Assembly (NCBI GenBank): GCA_963832305.1
Contig: CAWHTU010000026.1
Location: 62,001-126,000 of the forward strand
Reading direction: 5' to 3'
Source: Roseiarcus sp963832305
GTDB lineage: Bacteria > Pseudomonadota > Alphaproteobacteria > Rhizobiales > Beijerinckiaceae
DNA: 64,000 bases
Of this stretch, positions 59,141 to 64,000 are shown piece after piece (position 1 is the first letter of the stretch; each line of letters begins with the position of its first letter). A program made the position numbers and the translations under genes. The notes under the pieces are model-generated. The model searched no databases. It had not been told where the DNA came from and saw only the letters and a list, made by a program, of their open reading frames with translations.

Positions 59141-60052
59141 TCAGGCGGCGGGCGCGGTCCCGCCAGACGAGGCGTGTGCGCTCGTGGCCATGAGCTTGTC
59201 CTGTGTCTTGGTTTCGAAGTCGCTGGCGTCGTGGCGCTCGTGCAACTGGCTCGAAGGCTCGCCGGAGGTCCGGTTGACTATGCGTCCGCGCTTGACTGCC
59301 GGGCGGGCGGCGATCGTCTCGGCCCAGCGCAGGACGTTCTTGTAGTCGTGCACGCTGAGAAACTCAGCCGCCCCATATTGCCCGCCCCTCACCAGGCCGC
59401 CGTACCAGGGCCAGATCGCGATATCGGCGATCGTGTATTCACTGCCGGCGACATACTCGCTCTCGGCCAGACGGCGGTCGAGCACATCGAGCTGCCGCTT
59501 CACCTCCATCGCATACCTGTCGATGGCGTATTCGATCTTGGTTGGCGCGTAGGCATAAAAGTGCCCGAACCCGCCGCCGAGAAACGGCGCCGCGCCCATC
59601 TGCCAGAAGAGCCACGAGAGGCATTCGCCCCGCGCGCCGGCCTCGGTCGGCAGCAAGGCCCCGAACTTCTCGGCGAGATAAAGCAGGATCGCCCCCGACT
59701 CGAACACCCGGATCGGCTTTTTGCCGCTGCGATCGACCATGGCCGGGATCTTGGAATTGGGATTGATGGCCACGAAGCCGCTGCCGAACTGATCGCCCTT
59801 GCCGATATGGATCAGCCAGGCGTCATACTCGGCGCCCTTCTTCCCGAGCGCCAATAGCTCCTCGAGCATGATCGTGACCTTCTGCCCGTTCGGAGTCGCC
59901 AGCGAATAGAGCTGAAGCGGATGGCGGCCGACCGGCAATTCCGTGTCGTGGGTCGGCCCGGCGATCGGGCGATTGATGCTCGCGAACTGGCCCCCGTTTG
60001 GTTTGTTCCAGGCCCAGACTTTCGGGGGCGTGTATTCGGGCGAACTGCTCAT
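59141..60052 (-). CDS. yghU: YghU-like glutathione S-transferase / disulphide-bond reductase
   Basis: A 303-residue GST of the Nu/YghU type. N-terminal YTPPKVWAWNKPNGGQFASINRPIAG is the characteristic extension. The thioredoxin domain has LYSLATPNGQKVTIMLEEL, GDQFGSGFVAINPNSKIPAM and RVFESGAILLYLAEKFG. The helical domain contains GGGFGHFYAYAP and ADIAIWPWYG. YghU binds two glutathiones and reduces disulphides such as 2-hydroxyethyl disulphide. The C-terminal Ser/Thr/Ala tail (about 20 residues) is variable. Possibly detoxification; stands alone. Confidence 0.92.
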   Translation of the reverse strand: MSSSPEYTPPKVWAWNKPNGGQFASINRPIAGPTHDTELPVGRHPLQLYSLATPNGQKVTIMLEELLALGKKGAEYDAWLIHIGKGDQFGSGFVAINPNSKIPAMVDRSGKKPIRVFESGAILLYLAEKFGALLPTEAGARGECLSWLFWQMGAAPFLGGGFGHFYAYAPTKIEYAIDRYAMEVKRQLDVLDRRLAESEYVAGSEYTIADIAIWPWYGGLVRGGQYGAAEFLSVHDYKNVLRWAETIAARPAVKRGRIVNRTSGEPSSQLHERHDASDFETKTQDKLMATSAHASSGGTAPAA

Positions 60053-60276
60053 TCACGGGCTCCAGGTCTCAGGGCGGCCAACGATACGCGTTTGCGACGC
60101 GCAAGACCCATATGGTCCAGAGCGGAGAGCTCGCGGAGGGGCGAGACGATGATACTCGCGCAGCAATCCCTCACAATCGTGTGATCGCTGTCAAGCTCAC
60201 GGAAAGCAGCAACGCGAAGCGGATCGTGGCGCAATTCACGCCGCCGCGTTCTGCCTCGCTTGGCATGCGTAAAACC

Positions 60277-60324
60277 TAAGCTCTTGCTTATCTATCACCA
60301 CCGTGATACTAAGGCATATGCTTA
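60277..60324 (+). promoter_or_regulatory. Two candidate ArsR operator palindromes
   Basis: TAAGCTCTTGCTTA at 60277-60290 and TAAGGCATATGCTTA at 60310-60324 share TAAG...GCTTA. The second overlaps the ArsR start codon at 60318. The stretch is clearly AT-richer than flanking DNA. Confidence 0.5.
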
Positions 60325-60674
60325 ACTATGCAACTCCTCTGGACCGGGCGTTCCAGGCGCTGGCGGACCCGACCCGCCGCGCGATTGTCGAGCGGCTGAC
60401 GCAAGGCCCGGCGTCGGTCAGCGAACTCAAGCGGCCGCTCGAAATGTCGCTGCCGGCGGTGATGCAGCACCTGGGCGTGCTCGAGACGTCCGGGCTTGTC
60501 GTTTCCGAGAAGGCAGGCAGGGTGCGCACCTGCCGCATCAATCTCCCTGGACTCGCCGACGCCGAGCGATGGATCGCCGACCGGCGTCTGGAGTGGGAGC
60601 GCCGGCTCGACCGGCTCGATGAATACCTCAAGTCCCTGAACCGTGAAGGAGAGAGCGATGAGCAGAATCGATAA
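60318..60674 (+). CDS. ArsR-family transcriptional regulator
   Basis: A 118-residue winged-helix regulator: LDRAFQALADPTRRAIVERLTQGPASVSELKRPLEMSLPAVMQHLGVLETSGLVVSEKAGRVRTCRIN. No cysteine metal site is present. It belongs to the group that precedes AHSA1/SRPBCC genes in many proteobacteria. ATG 60318 is preferred; GTG 60303 is an alternative. Its 3' end overlaps the next gene by 17 bases, so the two are translationally coupled. It probably represses this operon via the TAAG-N-CTTA palindromes. Confidence 0.9.
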   Translation: MLNYATPLDRAFQALADPTRRAIVERLTQGPASVSELKRPLEMSLPAVMQHLGVLETSGLVVSEKAGRVRTCRINLPGLADAERWIADRRLEWERRLDRLDEYLKSLNREGESDEQNR

Positions 60675-61614
60675 CGTGGCCAGCGAGGTCGAGCCGGCCC
60701 CGGTGCGCGTCTCGCGCGTCTTCGCCGCGCCGCGGGAAACGGTGTTCCAGGCCTGGAGCTCGGCCGATCACATCAAGCGGTGGTTCTGCCCGGACAGCTA
60801 TTCGGTTCCCGAGGCGAAGGTCGAGATGCGCGTCGGCGGCGCATTCGAAGTCTGCATGCGATCGCCTGCGGGCGTCGATCATTGGACGCGCGGGTCGTTC
60901 ACCGAAGTTGTCGCTCCGGAGCGCCTGACGATCGACCATCATGTGATCGATCCGTGCGGGGGCGGTCCGCTGTTCAGCGCCGTCACGCGAGTGAGGTTCA
61001 GCGATAAGGGCGCCGGGAGAACCCTGATGGAGGTGGTCCAGACCTATTCAGTCGCCGGCGCGGCGCAGGCCGAGCAGATGCTGAAAGGGGCGCCCGAGGG
61101 GTGGCGCCAGACCCTCGACAAGCTGGAGGCCGAAGTCGCGCGGATGCACGCCGGCGCCGTGCGGTCCGTCGTCCACGGCGCCTTTCATCTCGAGCGCGCG
61201 TATGACGCGACGGTGGAAGAGGTGTACCGGGCGCTGTCCGACAAGGACGCGAAGAGCCGGTGGTTTTTTGGGCCCGCCGGATGGCGGCCGATTGAGCGGA
61301 CTATGGATTTCCGGGTCGGCGGACGCGAGCGGGTCAAGGGCGGTTTCGACGGCGGCGTGACCACGACCTTCGACGCCGTCTATCACGACATCGTTCCGCG
61401 TGAGCGGATCATCTACACTTATGAGATGCGCCTTGACGATCGCAAAATCTCCGTTTCCCTTGCGACGCTCGAGATCAGGCCTGTGGGCGGGGGCCGAACG
61501 AAGCTTAGGATCAGCGAGCAGGGCGCGTTCCTCGACGGCTACGACGATGCCGGGGCGCGCGAGCGCGGGACGAGCGATCTGCTGGAGAAGCTGGGAGCGT
61601 CGCTGAAATCCTGA
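60658..61614 (+). CDS. Tandem AHSA1/SRPBCC (START-fold) protein
   Basis: A 318-residue protein made of two successive AHSA1-type ligand-binding domains: residues about 10-160 (SRVFAAPRETVFQAWSSADHIKRWFCP, EMRVGGAFEVCM) and about 170-318 (LERAYDATVEEVYRALSDKDAKSRWFFGP, DFRVGGRERVKGGF, TTFDAVYHDIVPRERIIYTYEM, GTSDLLEKL). Usually a single domain partners each ArsR gene; here two are fused, suggesting duplication. These folds bind hydrophobic small molecules. Overlaps the ArsR gene. Confidence 0.88.
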   Translation: MSRIDNVASEVEPAPVRVSRVFAAPRETVFQAWSSADHIKRWFCPDSYSVPEAKVEMRVGGAFEVCMRSPAGVDHWTRGSFTEVVAPERLTIDHHVIDPCGGGPLFSAVTRVRFSDKGAGRTLMEVVQTYSVAGAAQAEQMLKGAPEGWRQTLDKLEAEVARMHAGAVRSVVHGAFHLERAYDATVEEVYRALSDKDAKSRWFFGPAGWRPIERTMDFRVGGRERVKGGFDGGVTTTFDAVYHDIVPRERIIYTYEMRLDDRKISVSLATLEIRPVGGGRTKLRISEQGAFLDGYDDAGARERGTSDLLEKLGASLKS

Positions 61615-61688
61615 GAGCGGCGGCGCGCTTCAAGCGGTGTTTGGGCGGGGAGCCGACGAAACTCGCTCCCTTACGTCAAAGGCGACGC

Positions 61689-61970
61689 TCACTCGTCGTT
61701 CGAGGCGTTGAGGTCGTCCCAGCCGAGGTATTTGGCCTCGCGGCCCTTGCGAAGGCGAACCCCTGCGCCGCCGCCGTTCTGGGCAATAAACACGACGCCC
61801 GCAGATTCGAGCGCGGCCCGCATCCTGGCGACCGCGTCGGCGGGGATGGCGGGCGCCCCGGTCTCAAATCGATCGACCATGGACAGCGACACGCCGGCGG
61901 CCGCGACGAGATCCGCCTGCGACCAGCCGATGAGCGCGCGCGCGGCTCGGATCTGAGCGGCTTCGATCAT
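61689..61970 (-). CDS. Small XRE-family HTH protein
   Basis: A 93-residue protein with a Cro/CI HTH (AAQIRAARALIGWSQADLVAAAGVSLSMVDRFETGAPAIPADAVARMRAALESAGVVFIAQNGGGAGVRLRKG). It starts 9 bases after the radical SAM gene stop, so the two are in one transcript. The form, with a short tail ending GVRLRKG, is widespread in Rhizobiales. It may tune the adjacent gene. Confidence 0.88.
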   Translation of the reverse strand: MIEAAQIRAARALIGWSQADLVAAAGVSLSMVDRFETGAPAIPADAVARMRAALESAGVVFIAQNGGGAGVRLRKGREAKYLGWDDLNASNDE

Positions 61971-61979
61971 CGCCTCAAG

Positions 61980-63821
61980 TCAGCGCGCCTGGACTGCAGG
62001 CATAGCGACCGCGGGAGGCCGCACGGAATCACGAATGCTGTCGCCGAGAGCCTTGCGCGCGAGCGCCGCTTCGCCGCCGGATGTCGCGTGATAGAGCGAA
62101 AGCTGTTCGAATTCGTCCTCGCGCGGCGGGGCAATGGCGAGATCGGTATAGGTCCATCGATCGGGCGCGTTCAGAACCTCGTTGAGGATGCGCCGCGTCC
62201 GCAAGAAGAAGCGCGAGTAGCGCCACGTCTTGGCTGCGATCCCGCCCCAGTAGCGCGGATAGAAGACGAACGGCGACTCGAGCGGCAGTCCCTGGCGCCG
62301 GTCGCGGCGGTACTTGAGCCGAAAGGCGCCGCCTTCGAGGGGATGCACGCCCTCCTCCTCGATCATCAGCTTGAACCACATGATCGTGCTCGCGATCGGC
62401 TTCGGCCGGCCGTTCGGGATCTGGGCGGCGCGCTTCAGGATGGTGCGGATGTGCTCGGGCGTGTAGTAGGTCTTCCACGCTGCGCGATAGGCCTCCTCCC
62501 ACTCGGCGTCAGACATTTTCGAATGATGCGCGACGCGATGATCGAGGTCGTATTTGTTGATATCGGGGTCCATCCAGACGCCCTTCTTCAACAGAGTCTT
62601 GTGGTCCTCCGAACCCGGCAGCGGGGTTAAGAAGAAGAACTCGAGGATGTCGAGCGGCAGCTCGCGCTTGATGATCTCAATGTCGCGCAGGATCGATTCC
62701 TTGGTGTCCGCCGGGAAACCGAGGATGTAGCCGGCGAAGGTGAGCGCCCCGTGCGCCCGCCACTTCTGCAGCATGACGCGATATTCGGTGATCTTGTTCT
62801 GCCGCTTCTTGGCAGTGATCAGATTCTCGGGGTTGATGTTCTCAAGCCCGATGAAGATACGTCGCGCTCCCGCCTTGGTCGCCTTCTCGATGAAGTTCGG
62901 GATCTTGTGGCAGAGCGTGTCGACCTGGATGGTGAAGCCGCAGTGAATGCCCTCGTCCTTGAGCTTGATGACCCGGTCGAGCAGGATCTCCCAGTCGCTG
63001 TTGCGGGCGAAATTGTCGTCGGTGATGAAGAACCGGTCTATGCCCTGCTTCCTGTTTTCGCGAATGATCTGTTCCAGGTCGTCAGGCGTGCGGAAGCGGC
63101 TCTTGCGCCCTTGGACGTTGATGATTGTGCAGAACGAGCACTGATACGGGCAGCCGCGGCCAAGGTCGATCGAAGAATAATGGCCGGTCGTGCGGGCGAG
63201 GTGCTGGCGTGGCAGGATCGGCGCAGGCTCACCCTCGAGCGAGGGCAGGTGGTCCATGAAATTGTAGAGCGGTTTCATCTCGCCGCGCCATGCGTCGCGG
63301 AGAACTTCGTCCAGCCGATGCTCCTCGGCTTCGCCCGCGAAGAGCGAGACGCCGATCGCCTGCGCCGCCTTGAGTTCGACCGGCATCTCCGGCAGCATGG
63401 CGATGCAGCCTGAGACATGAAATCCGCCGATGCAGACCTGGAGGCCGGCGGCGCGAAACTCGCGCGCGAGATCCATGGAGCGGGGATACTGATTCGACTG
63501 CACGCCTACGATGCCGATCAGCGAGCGGCCGCCGCGGCGCTTTAGGTCGCGGATGATCCTCTTCGGATGGACTCGGCGGTTGGTCTCATCGTAGGTCTCG
63601 ATGATGAATTCGATTCCCGTCCCGAGCGCCTCGCGTTTCCGAGCGTCGTCCGCGAGACTGTACATGCAGGCGAGCGTGTTGGACGGCAGCGCCGAGCGGT
63701 ACCATTGAATCGGATAGCCGTCGTCGTCGTAATGGGTCGGCTTGACGAGAACGAAAGTAAATAACGAATCCGACGCGTGTGAGCCCGGCTTTGTCTCGAT
63801 TGAACTCGACGAAGCGTCCAT
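61980..63821 (-). CDS. B12-binding-domain radical SAM protein
   Basis: A 613-residue product from ATG 63821. An N-terminal cobalamin-binding-like region (IIRDLKRRGGRSLIGIVGVQSNQYPRSMDLAREFRAAGLQVCIGGFHVSG, about 85-140) precedes the radical SAM core with CPYQCSFCTIINVQG (4Fe-4S Cys triad, about residue 230), ITDDNFARN, FIGLENINPENL and GYILGFPADT. The C-terminal 150 residues are specific. The classical B12 motif DxHxxG is not evident, so cobalamin use is uncertain. Class B radical SAM enzymes methylate or rearrange unreactive carbons. Substrate unknown. Confidence 0.88.
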   Translation of the reverse strand: MDASSSSIETKPGSHASDSLFTFVLVKPTHYDDDGYPIQWYRSALPSNTLACMYSLADDARKREALGTGIEFIIETYDETNRRVHPKRIIRDLKRRGGRSLIGIVGVQSNQYPRSMDLAREFRAAGLQVCIGGFHVSGCIAMLPEMPVELKAAQAIGVSLFAGEAEEHRLDEVLRDAWRGEMKPLYNFMDHLPSLEGEPAPILPRQHLARTTGHYSSIDLGRGCPYQCSFCTIINVQGRKSRFRTPDDLEQIIRENRKQGIDRFFITDDNFARNSDWEILLDRVIKLKDEGIHCGFTIQVDTLCHKIPNFIEKATKAGARRIFIGLENINPENLITAKKRQNKITEYRVMLQKWRAHGALTFAGYILGFPADTKESILRDIEIIKRELPLDILEFFFLTPLPGSEDHKTLLKKGVWMDPDINKYDLDHRVAHHSKMSDAEWEEAYRAAWKTYYTPEHIRTILKRAAQIPNGRPKPIASTIMWFKLMIEEEGVHPLEGGAFRLKYRRDRRQGLPLESPFVFYPRYWGGIAAKTWRYSRFFLRTRRILNEVLNAPDRWTYTDLAIAPPREDEFEQLSLYHATSGGEAALARKALGDSIRDSVRPPAVAMPAVQAR

Positions 63822-63920
63822 GATGTCCCGTCTTTTCAGTGAATCGCAGCTTGGGTACCACGGGACAGCCCAGCCCGGCAAATCGCCCGCTTCCTTCCGG
63901 GCCACCGCCAAGAGCGCGCC

Positions 63921-64000
63921 TCACATCGGGGGCACGAGCCCGTCCTTGCCGACCAGGACAAAGGCGGCGTCAATAGAGCCGTCGTCCTGTTTCGGTCCCC
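63921..64000 (-). CDS. C-terminal end of an unidentified gene (cut by window end)
   Basis: The minus-strand frame entering at 64000 reads GPKQDDGSIDAAFVLVGKDG then LVPPM and stops at TGA 63921-63923. Third positions are GC-rich and the frame is open to the window edge. Too short to identify. It lies 99 bases upstream of the radical SAM gene on the same strand. Confidence 0.45.
   Translation of the reverse strand, partial: GPKQDDGSIDAAFVLVGKDGLVPPM

Noticed and set aside
1..64000. CRISPR arrays, integrases, toxin-antitoxin pairs or phage genes
   Set aside because: No regularly spaced repeats, Cas genes, tyrosine integrase, att-flanked tRNA or phage structural genes were seen; the only mobile element is the IS1182-family copy.

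Overview
The window looks like a GC-rich chromosomal segment of an alphaproteobacterium of the order Hyphomicrobiales (Rhizobiales). The main reason is the housekeeping block tsaB-rimI-(gap)-miaB-phoH-ybeY-corC // lnt-xre-metK-trmB, an order I know from rhizobia and their relatives. A GcrA-type zinc domain, a ChoXWV-type choline transporter and intergenic palindromes of the CTTCGAGA...CTCAGGATG kind agree with this. Genus cannot be decided from sequence alone. No rRNA, tRNA, CRISPR array, prophage or replication origin was seen.

Layout. 1-2.1 kb: start of a DUF190 gene (minus), then a fluoride riboswitch reading into a cation:proton antiporter, then a collagen-like lipoprotein. 2.4-6.4 kb: a giant hybrid histidine kinase with two kinase cores and three receiver domains. 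6.5-9.5 kb: a phospholipase D-like protein (frameshifted tail) and an SDR. 9.8-13.3 kb: a di-haem oxidoreductase coupled to an FG-GAP/ASPIC protein, plus a broken small exported protein. 13.4-16.7 kb: a xylose-type ABC importer (xylF-xylH-xylG) with an 18-bp hairpin after the binding-protein gene. 17-19.4 kb: a frameshifted DUF4126 gene, an alpha/beta hydrolase and rnhB. 19.5-23.1 kb: an attenuated branched-chain amino acid operon (leader peptide, terminator, ilvB, a threonine-dehydratase-like gene, ilvN).

23.2-33.5 kb is a choline/betaine region: a BetA-like GMC oxidoreductase, an MttB-superfamily methyltransferase, a DMGDH/sarcosine-dehydrogenase-like fusion, metA, and choVWX on the other strand, with choX frameshifted. 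Inferred logic: import choline, oxidise it towards betaine, demethylate, and feed methyl groups to one-carbon metabolism. 33.7-40.8 kb: argB and the conserved tsaB...corC block, interrupted by an AT-richer stretch with an orphan exported protein. 40.9-47.3 kb: an accessory island of SDRs, alpha/beta hydrolases, a CGNR regulator and a pyridine-nucleotide disulphide oxidoreductase separates corC from lnt. 47.3-51.6 kb: lnt-xre-metK-trmB. 51.6-57 kb: a Tat-exported glucan biosynthesis protein, a GcrA-tail protein, DUF4331 and an IS1182-family element. 57-64 kb: a Bcr/CflA-type MFS pump with crcB, a small membrane protein, a YghU-like GST, an ArsR/AHSA1 pair, and a B12-binding radical SAM protein with an XRE partner.

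Two threads run across the window. The first is fluoride: riboswitch, DUF190, crcB and Asp-nucleophile hydrolases are all present. The second is quality: at least five single-base reading-frame breaks occur in otherwise well-conserved genes, mostly in short homopolymers. They fit sequencing or assembly error better than coordinated gene decay.
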